A DNA stretch of 64,000 nt from Sphingomonas anseongensis (GTDB taxonomy: Bacteria > Pseudomonadota > Alphaproteobacteria > Sphingomonadales > Sphingomonadaceae), in assembly GCF_023516495.1 (NCBI RefSeq), contig NZ_JAMGBC010000001.1, forward strand, positions 1,636,501 to 1,700,500, given 5' to 3'. Position numbers and translations under genes: made by a program. The notes below the pieces were generated by a model. That model did not search any database. It was given only the letters and a program-made list of their open reading frames with translations, and was not told where the DNA came from. This document shows positions 48,267 through 56,474 of this stretch, in pieces. How positions within the stretch are numbered: the first letter of the stretch is position 1; each line of letters starts with the position of its first letter.

Positions 48267-49138
48267 AGGGTGGCGCGCAACGCCCTGAGCAGAGTCCAGT
48301 GCGCAACGGCAACGGCAATGACGACGGCCGCGACCGGCACCAGCCCCAGGATCGCGGCATCGGTCCAGGTCAGCGGACTTGTGGAGAGTTCGCCGGCGGC
48401 GGCGGCAACACCAGCGCCGAGCAGCAGCAGAACGGCAGCGGCGCCGGTCAACCCGACCAGCGCACCGACGACCGAATCAACCGCGATCTTGCGCTGGAAC
48501 AGCCGCGTGACCTGGCTGTCAGTCGCGCCGATTCGGTGCATGATCTCGACGGTCCCCCGGTGCGTGTCGAGAGCGCCCCTGGCGGCGAGGATGATGGCCG
48601 CGGCGGTGGCAGCCGCCATCAGCGCGACGAGCGAAAGAGCGAGCCACTGGAGCCCACGGACCGGCGCCAGAAGCGGCGCGAGTTGGGCGCTCTCGGCGTT
48701 GATCCGCGCTTCCGGGACCTGCTTTGCAACTGCCGCCGAGACGGCCTCCGGATTGGCGCTCGGATCGAGATCGACCATCGCCAGCGCAGGGACCGGCAGG
48801 TCCGGCGCCGAGGCTTCCGCGCCCAGCCAGCGCTCGAGCGTGAGGCGCATCTCGCTTTCCGGCACCGGCGTAATATCGCGCACCCCGGGGACGGCTTTCG
48901 CTGCGGCAATTGTCTTGGGTAGCTGTGCCGCAGCCGCCGACGGCAGCTCCAGCACGTAACGCGCCTCCGCTGCACTGCTGACGCTGGAGGCTGCGTTGGC
49001 GAGCGCAAGGCCGGCGGCGGCAACGAGGATCATCGCGAAGGTCATGATCGCCATCAGCGCAACAGTCGGTCCGTGGAGCTTTTCGGCCGGGAGCAGCCTC
49101 GATTCGGGGCCTGACGCCCAGATCCGGTCAAGTATCAC
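48263..49138 (-). CDS. ftsX: Cell division protein FtsX
   Basis: A 291-residue permease-like subunit of FtsEX, which activates peptidoglycan hydrolases at the septum. It has one N-terminal helix (LMAIMTFAMILVAAAGLALA), a periplasmic loop (residues ~50-165) and three more helices in the FtsX domain (LQWLALSLVALMAAATAAAIILAARGAL; VVGALVGLTGAAAVLLLL). The start is GTG at 49138, overlapping the ftsE stop (GTGA). Confidence 0.92.
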   Translation of the reverse strand: MILDRIWASGPESRLLPAEKLHGPTVALMAIMTFAMILVAAAGLALANAASSVSSAAEARYVLELPSAAAAQLPKTIAAAKAVPGVRDITPVPESEMRLTLERWLGAEASAPDLPVPALAMVDLDPSANPEAVSAAVAKQVPEARINAESAQLAPLLAPVRGLQWLALSLVALMAAATAAAIILAARGALDTHRGTVEIMHRIGATDSQVTRLFQRKIAVDSVVGALVGLTGAAAVLLLLGAGVAAAAGELSTSPLTWTDAAILGLVPVAAVVIAVAVAHWTLLRALRATL

Positions 49139-49845
49139 GGCCGCACCTCAATCCGGTCCATTCGCGGCGGGTTCCTCAGCGATCCGGTCGGGTCGACCAG
49201 AGCTCCCGAATCCAATCTCATGATCTCGGCGGCCGGGTTGGAGGCGATGAGGCCGAAGTCGTGGGTCGCGACGACGACCGTCGTGCCGAATTCGTTCATC
49301 GCGCTGAACAGGTGCATCAGGCGCTTGGCCATCTCGGCGTCGACGTTGCCGGTCGGCTCGTCGGCAACCAGGAGGTCGGGCTGGGTGATCACAGCCCGGG
49401 CGATCGCGACCCTTTGCTGCTCTCCTCCTGACAGGGTTGCAGGCCGGGCGCCGGCGCGGTCCCCAAGGCCCACCCAGTCGAGCATCTCGCGGACGGCCGA
49501 GCTGATCTCCGCCTCCTCCCGGCCGGCGATCCGAAGTGGAAGTGCGACATTGTCATAGGCCGAAAGGTGGCGGATCAGCCGGAAGTCCTGGAACACCACC
49601 CCGATCCGTCGGCGGAAGTCGGGGAGAAGCTCTCTCGGAGCCTCACTCAGATCCTCGCCGAACAGCCGGATCCGGCCGCGTGTGGGCCTCTGCGCCAGAT
49701 AGAGCAGTTTGAGGAGCGAAGTCTTGCCCGCACCCGATGCACCGGTGAGGAAATAGAAGCCGCCCTTCGACAACGTAAAATCGAGATCGCGAAGCACCTC
49801 GGCGCCCGTCCCGTAGCGCAGTCCGACGCTTTCGAATTGAACCAC
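49135..49845 (-). CDS. ftsE: Cell division ATP-binding protein FtsE
   Basis: A 236-residue ABC ATPase. Walker A is TGASGAGKTSLLKLLY, the Q-loop VVFQDFRLIRHLSAYDNVALPL is FtsE-typical, the signature is LSGGEQQRVAIARA and Walker B LLVADEPTG. It powers FtsX. The start is GTG at 49845 (VVQFESVGLRYG); the frame is open upstream but unrelated. The gene is divergent from the zinc-ribbon protein gene. Confidence 0.93.
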   Translation of the reverse strand: MVQFESVGLRYGTGAEVLRDLDFTLSKGGFYFLTGASGAGKTSLLKLLYLAQRPTRGRIRLFGEDLSEAPRELLPDFRRRIGVVFQDFRLIRHLSAYDNVALPLRIAGREEAEISSAVREMLDWVGLGDRAGARPATLSGGEQQRVAIARAVITQPDLLVADEPTGNVDAEMAKRLMHLFSAMNEFGTTVVVATHDFGLIASNPAAEIMRLDSGALVDPTGSLRNPPRMDRIEVRP

Positions 49846-49959
49846 CGACGCCAGAGCATTCCCTCCCGAACCGCCTCGGCTTGTCGCATGAGCCAGCCGC
49901 CTTGCCAACGCCTGCGCATTCCTGTTTACGCAAGGGCAATTAGCGGAGGCGCACGGCCA

Positions 49960-50844
49960 ATGATCCTGACTTGCCCGTCGTGCGGGACCCAATATGCGGT
50001 CAAGGACGGCGCCATTCCGGAAGGCGGACGTAAAGTCCGCTGCGCTTCCTGCGGACATAGCTGGCACCAACTCCCCGAAGCCCCGGCTGCAGACGAAGAC
50101 GTCGGATATCAGGCTCCGCCGGCCGACGCGCCAGAGCCGGGCGATCCGGCGGCGTTTGCGGCAGGCTTCCGCGAGCCAGCAGGAGGGCCGGAGGAGAGCG
50201 GCGACGACTATGACGAGGTGCCGGCCGAGCCCGGGCCGGCCGGTTACGACCGTGTCGAGCCGATACCTCCCGGCGCCGAGCTGGTGGAAGGTCCGGCGTC
50301 GGTCCCAGTCCCTCCGCCCGATGAGGACTCCTGGTTGGCGCCCACTACCTCCGAGGAGCAGTTTGAGCCGGAGAAGGAAATTCCGGACAACGAGGAAATC
50401 GCTGCAGCGGAAAGCGAGACGGGGGCGGACCGCAAGCGCAACTGGGTGATGGCCGCCATCATCGGCATCGTCCTGGTGGTGGCGATCGTCGGCGGCCTCT
50501 GGCTGCTCGCGCCCGATTCGGTTCGGCAGCGGATCGGCCTGGCAGCAACGACGCATAGTCCCCTGCAGATCGCCCCGGGAACTCCGGAAAGGCAAAAGCT
50601 CGCCAGCGGCAACGAGCTGGTGGTGGTGAGCGGGCGCGTCATCAACCCGAGCGGAGCCGCCCAGCAGGTGCCGCCGATCAAGGCCGAGCTTCGCGACAAG
50701 GCCGGAAAGCTCCTCTATTCTTGGGAGATTGCGCCGCCCACGCGGACTCTGGCGCCGGGCGCTACCGCGACTTTCAACAGCGCCGAGATGGACGTCCCTG
50801 CCAGCGGGCCTGACTCGACTGTTACGCTCACCCTAAAGGGCTGA
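49960..50844 (+). CDS. MJ0042-type zinc-ribbon membrane protein (DUF3426-like)
   Basis: A 294-residue protein starting MILTCPSCGTQYAVKDGAIPEGGRKVRCASCGHSW, an MJ0042 zinc ribbon with two CxxC pairs (residues 5-8 and 28-31). A long acidic Pro/Glu-rich region (35-155) precedes one membrane helix (NWVMAAIIGIVLVVAIVGGLWLL, about 163-185). The C-terminal half resembles DUF3426 (LVVVSGRVINPSGAAQQVPPIKAELRD). The role is unknown; the zinc ribbon is predicted cytoplasmic and the C-terminus periplasmic. GCGGAGG precedes the ATG. Confidence 0.88.
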   Translation: MILTCPSCGTQYAVKDGAIPEGGRKVRCASCGHSWHQLPEAPAADEDVGYQAPPADAPEPGDPAAFAAGFREPAGGPEESGDDYDEVPAEPGPAGYDRVEPIPPGAELVEGPASVPVPPPDEDSWLAPTTSEEQFEPEKEIPDNEEIAAAESETGADRKRNWVMAAIIGIVLVVAIVGGLWLLAPDSVRQRIGLAATTHSPLQIAPGTPERQKLASGNELVVVSGRVINPSGAAQQVPPIKAELRDKAGKLLYSWEIAPPTRTLAPGATATFNSAEMDVPASGPDSTVTLTLKG

Positions 50845-50849
50845 GCTCC

Positions 50850-51068
50850 TTACGGAAATTCGACGATCCTCGCGTTGCGCTCGACACCGTCGGCGCCGCG
50901 TATCTTCCTCTCGCTCACCATCGCCTCCGCCGGAATCCTGGCCGATGAGATCCTTGCTCCCGGCACGATTCGGACGCTCGCGGTCGCCTGCACCACAGGC
51001 TCCCGCGCCGGCGTCCACTGCGCGGGTGCGGCAGCTGTCGCCGAGGCGAGGATCGCGAGGAGCATCAT
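50850..51068 (-). CDS. Small secreted protein of unknown function
   Basis: A 72-residue protein from the ATG at 51068 with a short signal peptide (MMLLAILASATAAAPAQ). The mature part is about 55 residues with VVQATASVRIVPGARISS and VSERKIRGADGVERNARIVEFP. I recognise no family. A longer frame from 51215 is rejected because it would bury the signal peptide. It lies between the zinc-ribbon gene (5-bp gap, convergent) and tRNA-Leu. Confidence 0.6.
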   Translation of the reverse strand: MMLLAILASATAAAPAQWTPAREPVVQATASVRIVPGARISSARIPAEAMVSERKIRGADGVERNARIVEFP

Positions 51069-51147
51069 GCTCTTTGTGTAACGCTCCCGGGCGGCAATGG
51101 TAAACAAGTCGTTAAGGACTGTCCCGATGCGGGACCGGCCCTCGCCA

Positions 51148-51176
51148 TTGCGCGCTCTGAATCGCTTTGATAGAGG
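51148..51176 (+). promoter_or_regulatory. Candidate tRNA-Leu promoter
   Basis: TTGCGC (51148-51153), a 17-bp spacer and TAGAGG (51171-51176) precede tRNA-Leu by about 52 bp. The hexamers, spacing and following GCGCGGCCTT parallel the rpmI promoter. Confidence 0.5.
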
Positions 51177-51228
51177 CGCGGCCTTGCCAGGAGCGACGGC
51201 AGCAAAGCCGTCCATTTCTCATGCACGT

Positions 51229-51315
51229 GCGGTCGTGGCGGAACTGGTAGACGCGCAGCGTTGAGGTCGCTGTGGCCGAAAGGCCGTGGAAGTTCGAGTC
51301 TTCTCGACCGCACCA
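51229..51315 (+). tRNA. tRNA-Leu(GAG)
   Basis: An 87-nt class II tRNA. The acceptor arms GCGGTCG (51229-51235) and CGACCGC (51305-51311) pair perfectly, the discriminator is A, and CCA (51313-51315) is encoded. The D-loop has AACTGGTAGA, the anticodon loop TTGAGGT gives anticodon GAG, a long variable arm follows, and the T-loop is GTTCGAGTC. It reads CTC/CTT leucine codons. Confidence 0.97.
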
Positions 51316-51328
51316 GCATATTGTTGAA

Positions 51329-51347
51329 GCCAGTCCGGCGGACTGGC
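51329..51347 (+). other. Hairpin after tRNA-Leu
   Basis: GCCAGTCC and GGACTGGC form an 8-bp perfect stem with a GGC loop 13 bp after the tRNA. It lacks a downstream T-run, so it may be a weak terminator or a processing structure. Confidence 0.45.
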
Positions 51348-51436
51348 GACCGATTGCTCATACACCGGATCACAGCCATCGTCCTGCTGCGACTGCGTCG
51401 CAACAGCGCCTGCCGGCTAGAAGTCGCCTTAGACGA

Positions 51437-54115
51437 CTATTGGCTTGAGGCGATTTTCGGTCTTGGGTCGAGGTGGATTGACCCGGTTCGAGCCACGGGC
51501 TGTTCCACGCTGACCGTCGCCTGCAGCTTCAGGTTGGGATCGATGCCGGCCGCGTCGGCTGAGGCCTTCGCGATCCGCACGCGATAGCTGCCGTAAGGGA
51601 CGCCTTCGAACAGGAAATAGCCGTCGTAATCCGTACGCGCGGTCGAAACGACGGCTCCGGAGGAATCGACGAGCTCCAGGTCGAGCCCTTCGAAGCCGAG
51701 TCCGCCATTCTTGACGATCGCGCCCTCGATATCGCCCGCGCCGACCAGGCCAATGTCCACTTCCGCGGGTACGCCGGGCCTTGGAGTGACCACCTGAAGC
51801 GCCTTCTTCGGAGCCAGCATCGGGTCGCCAAGGCTGCTTCGGTCGATTCCGACCGTGATCGGGGAGAATGTCTGCAGGCCGGCGATGGTCACGGTACCGT
51901 GGTCGTCGGTCGGTTTTTGAGCGATCGCGTGCCCGGCGGTGATCAAAGCGCCCTTTTCAAAGGGTTCGCCGGCGTCTGCGACCCCATTGTCGTTGAGATC
52001 GCGATAGACTCGCGCCCGAACCGAGCCCGCAGCCGCGAGTCGGTCGCGCGAGAAGCTGAAGCCGTGCGTCGGGTCGAGCGAGAAATTGAGGTTCAGCCCG
52101 ATCGCAACCGATCCGTCGGTCGCCGCTTCGCCGGTCACCGCCAGCGCAAGCCCGCTGAATCGCCGGATATGCGCAAGCCGCATCCGGCCGCGATGCTGCG
52201 GGCCGTCATAAGCGAGGGTGCCCTCCCAATCGGCATTGTCCGAGGCAGACCAATAGCCGGTCAGCTCTGCTGAGCGGAACCGGCTGGTGGGGCTGACCTC
52301 GAAACTGGTGGAGCCGCGAAGCCTGACGGGACCGACCCGGCCGGTCCCGATGAGGCTCGTCACGACATTTGCTGGCGGCGCCGGGCCTTTGGCGAGATAT
52401 TGCTGGGTATATCGCACGTCGGCCGCGAGATTGAATCGGCCGATTTGCGCTCCCAGCCGGGCCGCCGCGTCAAGCTGCGCCGATCCGTCGGCGCGATCGG
52501 TGTAGTGGATGTCAGTGTGCGCGGGGATCACCGCGCGCCCGATATGAATCGGAGCGTCGAGCGCCAGCCGGGCTTCACGAAGGTTTGAGTTGCGAGCCCC
52601 GGGAAGGTCGAAGTCGTTCGCCGTGAGCGCCTGGGCGCTGACGTTGAGCGATCCGAGCTTCGCGAGCAGCTGAGCGCGCGCAGCGGTTCCGCCGTTGCTT
52701 TCCCTGGCTGCGCCGACCTCGACGAGCGCGCCCCCGATGGAGCGGCGCACCGAGCCTTCGACGAAAGTCACCCGTTGGTCGTCGAGGAGCATGGTGCGGG
52801 CGAGCACTCCGACCGACGTGCGGTCGTCCAGCCCGTGCTCGACTGAGACTGCAGCCTGGTATTTTGGCTCGAGCGGGCTGACTTCCTCCTTGTTCAGCGA
52901 GACGAGGTCATGGCTCGGTTGGTTGAATCCGGCCCAATACCAGGTCTTTCCGGCGGGAACGTTGTCCTCACCGACGTTGATCAGCTCGTCGCGTGTGCGA
53001 ATCTGCCCCTGCGGACCGTAAAGCACGATCTGGATCTGGTTTTCGCCGTATAGCAGCTGGACGTCGTCGAAGACGTAGCGCTGGCGCGAATCCGCGGTCG
53101 CAAAGGCGAGAAGTTCGCCGTTCCGGTAGATTTCCGCGTCCCAGCCCGAAGGCAGGTCGCCTTCGAAGCGCGTGCGGTCGAAATTGGTCGGGTTCACCAC
53201 CGGGCGGTTGGTGAGCACTGCTCCGCGGCCGCTCGTCGGGCTTCCCCCGAGGGTCGTGGTGAGCCCCGCGACATCGCCGAAGCCGAAATGCGTCGCGTGG
53301 AGAGGTCCGAGCAGGTCGCCGTCAGGATCGGATCGGTAGGCGCGCATCCGAAGCGAAGTGGGCACGCCCTTCTGGTCGGTCGCGACCTGCGCGTCGTAGG
53401 ACATGTGCGCGATCTCGCCGGCTGCATAGACCGAGCTCCTGCGGTCGACCTTTGCACCCGTGTCGGCGCGGTAGGTCATCCCGGCGCTGACGACGAAATC
53501 GAGCGCGGGCGCTCGCCACATCCGGTACGGCAGGCGAACCTGCGGCAGGGTCGCAAGGTCGAACTTGGCCCGATGCTGGAGGTTTTCGGCCCTCTTCTGC
53601 CGTTCGATGGCGAGCTCGACCGGAAGCTTTGCCTCGGTTTCGAGAACGAGCACCGACCCGTTGGTCAGCGGCTTCACCCCCACTCCGAACCAGCGCGCCA
53701 GCGCGGCGGAGTTTACGCACCAGCCTTCGGGAGTCTCGCGAATGTCGGTCTTGGCGAGGGCTTCGCTCTTGCCGCCATAGGCGACGGTTCCCGCGCCCTT
53801 GTCGATCGAGATTGCGTTGCTTTCCTTGAAGGCCCAGCCGCTCGCTTTCTTTGCAGCCAGGTCGATCTTCATCGGCACATCGAGGGTGGTCAGAAAGTCG
53901 CCGAAGACGACGCACGTCCCCTCGGGCGTGTTGTAGGCGCGGACGCCGTCGCCGAGCCGGTACTGGTGGAGCTTGACGTCGAGAAGGAACTGGTCGTCCG
54001 GGTCCGCCGCCCAATTGCCGGTGATCGGCGTTGCGGCGCCGGCGCCGACGGCCGTCAGCCAGGCGGCCGCGACAAGCGCGCCCGTCTTGCCGAGCCAGGT
54101 GCCGGCGCCGACCAT
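51437..54115 (-). CDS. Outer membrane usher-like protein with C-terminal SdrD/Cna-type domains
   Basis: An 892-residue exported protein. The signal peptide ends AGAA. An N-terminal domain of ~180 residues carries two Cys (TCVVFG and WCVNSA). The central part looks like a large beta-barrel with a plug-like segment (GDLPSGWDAEIYRNGELLAFATADSRQRYVFDDVQLLYGENQ), reminiscent of ushers. The C-terminus holds a Ca-site-like VYRDLNDNGVADAGEPFEKG and a Cna-B-like DYDGYFLFEGVPYGSYRVRI, resembling CooC/TcfC-type (alternate) ushers. It follows a pilus chaperone gene by 26 bp, supporting the usher call, but a barrel-forming translocon of another type is possible. Confidence 0.7.
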   Translation of the reverse strand: MVGAGTWLGKTGALVAAAWLTAVGAGAATPITGNWAADPDDQFLLDVKLHQYRLGDGVRAYNTPEGTCVVFGDFLTTLDVPMKIDLAAKKASGWAFKESNAISIDKGAGTVAYGGKSEALAKTDIRETPEGWCVNSAALARWFGVGVKPLTNGSVLVLETEAKLPVELAIERQKRAENLQHRAKFDLATLPQVRLPYRMWRAPALDFVVSAGMTYRADTGAKVDRRSSVYAAGEIAHMSYDAQVATDQKGVPTSLRMRAYRSDPDGDLLGPLHATHFGFGDVAGLTTTLGGSPTSGRGAVLTNRPVVNPTNFDRTRFEGDLPSGWDAEIYRNGELLAFATADSRQRYVFDDVQLLYGENQIQIVLYGPQGQIRTRDELINVGEDNVPAGKTWYWAGFNQPSHDLVSLNKEEVSPLEPKYQAAVSVEHGLDDRTSVGVLARTMLLDDQRVTFVEGSVRRSIGGALVEVGAARESNGGTAARAQLLAKLGSLNVSAQALTANDFDLPGARNSNLREARLALDAPIHIGRAVIPAHTDIHYTDRADGSAQLDAAARLGAQIGRFNLAADVRYTQQYLAKGPAPPANVVTSLIGTGRVGPVRLRGSTSFEVSPTSRFRSAELTGYWSASDNADWEGTLAYDGPQHRGRMRLAHIRRFSGLALAVTGEAATDGSVAIGLNLNFSLDPTHGFSFSRDRLAAAGSVRARVYRDLNDNGVADAGEPFEKGALITAGHAIAQKPTDDHGTVTIAGLQTFSPITVGIDRSSLGDPMLAPKKALQVVTPRPGVPAEVDIGLVGAGDIEGAIVKNGGLGFEGLDLELVDSSGAVVSTARTDYDGYFLFEGVPYGSYRVRIAKASADAAGIDPNLKLQATVSVEQPVARTGSIHLDPRPKIASSQ

Positions 54116-54141
54116 TGCTTTTCACCCGCCTCGCTTCGGCC

Positions 54142-54969
54142 CTAGCGGAGCACTGCGTGGGTTTCGGCGATCGTCTTGGTGCCGTCGTCGTAGGTTTCGA
54201 GATATTCGACGGTCACCGGCCCGGAGAGCTGGCCCTTGAACGCCTCGCTGACCGGGACGGTCACTTCGCGCTCGTTGAGCTCCGTGTAGACCGCGACCGC
54301 CCGTGAAATTGCGACGGGGTCTTTCACTCCGGGCTTGAGCACCCGAAGCTCGCCGAAGGTCGACCGGCTTCCGTTGCGGTCGAGCTTGAGCGCGATGACG
54401 GGCTTGCCGTCGCGCTGCTCGACGTGGACGTCCGAGATACCCGCTTTCACGCTGAGATTGCCGAGCCGGACGATCACCGGGATCGTCACTCCGTAGACGG
54501 GGACCAGCTTGAAGCTCAGGCCGCTGGCCGGTGCGCTCGCGGCCTGTGTCACCGGAGTCGAGGGCGGGATCGCACGAAACAGCAGGTGAACCCGATACTC
54601 TCCGTCGGGCAGGCCCTGCGCCGGGCGTGCAGCGATCCTCACCGACTGCGGCTCGCGCGGGGCGAGGGTCACTCGCCGTGGCGCAAAGACCAGCATGTCG
54701 CGAGCGGCCTTTTCCGAAGCGCTCGGATCGGTGACCTCCTCGAGCGTTCCGTCCGGCCGCATGCGCCGGAATTCGGCCGAGATTCGATAGGTGGCGGGTT
54801 CGTCGCCGATGTTGTTGAGGATGACCTCGGCGCTTCGCCCGCCGTTGAGGACGAGGCGGGTCGGCGCGACCAGGAGGTCGCCGACGCCGGCCGAGGCTGG
54901 CTGGAGTGCGAACGGAACGGACGCAACAATCAACGCGGCCGCGGCAACGGCCCTGGACAAAGAGTTCAT
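54142..54969 (-). CDS. Periplasmic pilus chaperone (PapD-like)
   Basis: A 275-residue exported protein from the ATG at 54969 (GGGGA 8 nt upstream). The signal peptide ends ASAG. The Ig-like N-terminal domain runs GDLLVAPTRLVLNGGRSAEVILNNIGDEPATYRISAEFRRM and ends with APRRVTLAPREPQSVRIAARPAQGLPDGEYRVHLLFRAIP, the typical G-strand and linker of periplasmic pilus chaperones. It would fold DUF4402 subunits and hand them to the usher. A longer frame from 55056 is rejected because it precedes the signal peptide. Confidence 0.88.
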   Translation of the reverse strand: MNSLSRAVAAAALIVASVPFALQPASAGVGDLLVAPTRLVLNGGRSAEVILNNIGDEPATYRISAEFRRMRPDGTLEEVTDPSASEKAARDMLVFAPRRVTLAPREPQSVRIAARPAQGLPDGEYRVHLLFRAIPPSTPVTQAASAPASGLSFKLVPVYGVTIPVIVRLGNLSVKAGISDVHVEQRDGKPVIALKLDRNGSRSTFGELRVLKPGVKDPVAISRAVAVYTELNEREVTVPVSEAFKGQLSGPVTVEYLETYDDGTKTIAETHAVLR

Positions 54970-55074
54970 TTCGACGATCCCCACATTTGCTCCGTTACGG
55001 AGTGATCGCCGTGTACCCCCGGAATGGTTGATTTTCTGTTCACCATGGGGGTTCAACCGCCGGCGGAACGACAG

Positions 55075-55105
55075 AAAAAGGGGCCGCCGTTCCCGGCGAC
55101 CCCTT
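55075..55105 (-). terminator. Terminator/attenuator between the pilin and chaperone genes
   Basis: Arms 55078-55088 and 55095-55105 form an 11-bp stem with one mismatch and a 6-nt loop, followed on the minus strand by a run of Ts. Placed between the pilin-like gene and the chaperone-usher pair, it would keep subunit mRNA more abundant than assembly-machine mRNA. Confidence 0.8.
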
Positions 55106-55142
55106 CACTAGCGGCAACCTGGCCGCGTTCGGTCAGTTCCGA

Positions 55143-55655
55143 TTACTGATAGTCGGCGCTGACGTCGAACGTGCCCTGGTAAACTCCGTCCGCGGTCGTG
55201 TCGCTGACGTCGATCGAACCGCCAAGGTCGAACGTCGTCACGCCGGTCGAATCGAGAACGACAGAACCGGCAGTGGGAGCGTCGACGGTCAGGGTGAGAT
55301 CCGGAGACGTCTGAGTCTGGTTCACCAGCGCGATCGTCGGCGACACGGTGACCGTGAGCGTCTGGTCGCGGGTGCCGGTCGCGCTATAGCGAGCCGTCTG
55401 CGGAGTGCCCGAGCAGGTCACGTCAGCGCCGCAGGTGAACGAACCCGCGTTGGTGATGCTGATCGTGTCCGTGTACGGGCCGGTTCCGCTGAGGACGATG
55501 GTCCCGAGGTCCAGATCCTGGACCCAGGCCAGCGTCAGCGGCTGGACGATACGAGCGGTTGCAGTTGCCTGCTGGGTCGGGGTCGCAGCCTCGGCCGGAG
55601 CGGCAGTAAGAGCCAGGGCGGAGACCGCGCTGGCGACAATCAGAACCTTCTTCAT
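55143..55655 (-). CDS. DUF4402 protein, candidate major pilin
   Basis: A 170-residue exported protein from the ATG at 55655 with GGGGAA upstream. The signal peptide ends AEAA. The DUF4402 pattern is clear: ATATARIVQPLTLAWVQDLDLGTIV at the start, a Cys pair CGADVTC, and the terminal GVYQGTFDVSADYQ. The composition is Thr/Ser/Val-rich and beta-strand rich, as in donor-strand pilins. It sits before a chaperone and usher-like gene with a terminator between, which suits the major subunit. Confidence 0.85.
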   Translation of the reverse strand: MKKVLIVASAVSALALTAAPAEAATPTQQATATARIVQPLTLAWVQDLDLGTIVLSGTGPYTDTISITNAGSFTCGADVTCSGTPQTARYSATGTRDQTLTVTVSPTIALVNQTQTSPDLTLTVDAPTAGSVVLDSTGVTTFDLGGSIDVSDTTADGVYQGTFDVSADYQ

Positions 55656-55804
55656 TTCACAATTCCCCACTGGTTCAAATAGACAGCGGCTGCCCGACCG
55701 CTGGTCCGGTCACCCGTGAGCATCCCATTAACCGCCTCCGCTTACCCCTTCCCTCAAGGGAATGGTTACCGGCTCTTTAAGGATTCCTCCGGTCTGGCGG
55801 AGGT

Positions 55805-56335
55805 TCAAAGATAGTCGACGGTGATGGGAACATCGCCGCGATATTCGCCCTCGGAATCGCCGCTGACTTGCAGCCGCCCGCCGAATCGGAAGCTGAGGTT
55901 TCCTGCCGCATCGAGCTTTGGAAGCCCGGACAGGTCCGTTTCGATTCGATCGATCGCGATTCGCGAGCCGCCGACCGAGTAGAGGTCGATCCTTCCGGGA
56001 AGGTCGACACGGACGATCCGGTTCGGCTCGCCGTGGACGGTTACCGTCCCGACCATGGCACTCGCGCTTACAGTCGCGATGGTGCCGCTGGTGCTGCGCT
56101 CGCCGTTCGGGAGCAGGGTCGCGCTTCCATTGCCGGCGCCGAGCAGAACCAGGCGGTCGAAGTCCAGAGTGGCCGCGACCTCCAGCCGGAGGGGCGTTCC
56201 GTCTTCGGGCTTTTCGGCCTCGGTGGTCGGTGTGGAGCACAGGCGGCACTGGGCGCGCACGGGCTCGTTCGCGCTGCCAAGGAAGGCTGCGGCGGCAAAT
56301 AGGCTCGCAAGGGCGTAACGGGACGCCATGCGCAT
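55805..56335 (-). CDS. DUF4402 protein, candidate minor subunit
   Basis: A 176-residue exported protein (start at 56335, or two codons later at 56329). The signal peptide ends VRAQ and is followed by a CRLC pair. The DUF4402 core is recognisable: LRLEVAATLDFDRLVLLGAGNGSATLLPNGERSTSGTI and the terminal GEYRGDVPITVDYL. It is more divergent than the second DUF4402 gene and is the first gene of the locus, so a tip or minor subunit is plausible. A CtrA-like box lies just upstream. Confidence 0.8.
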   Translation of the reverse strand: MRMASRYALASLFAAAAFLGSANEPVRAQCRLCSTPTTEAEKPEDGTPLRLEVAATLDFDRLVLLGAGNGSATLLPNGERSTSGTIATVSASAMVGTVTVHGEPNRIVRVDLPGRIDLYSVGGSRIAIDRIETDLSGLPKLDAAGNLSFRFGGRLQVSGDSEGEYRGDVPITVDYL

Positions 56336-56353
56336 GCTGCTACGGGCGACAGG

Positions 56354-56368
56354 CTAAAACAGGGTTAA
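56354..56368 (-). promoter_or_regulatory. CtrA-like box upstream of the pilin locus
   Basis: The minus strand reads TTAA-N7-TTAG (TTAACCCTGTTTTAG), one mismatch from the CtrA full site TTAA-N7-TTAA, 18 bp before the first DUF4402 ATG. CtrA controls pilus genes in Caulobacter; its use here is inference. Confidence 0.35.
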
Positions 56369-56436
56369 TGTCCGCCTAACTCGACTGCGCCGTCCCGGTG
56401 CCGCTTCGGCCCGGCGGATTGGGGCGAAGGTCGTTC

Positions 56437-56465
56437 TTGCCGGATCGGTCCGCGCTTTCTATCGC
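56437..56465 (+). promoter_or_regulatory. Candidate PBP1A promoter
   Basis: TTGCCG (56437-56442), a 17-bp spacer and TATCGC (56460-56465) place initiation about 3 nt before the PBP1A ATG. No ribosome-binding site is visible, so the message may be nearly leaderless. Confidence 0.4.
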
Positions 56466-56474
56466 CTGACCCAG

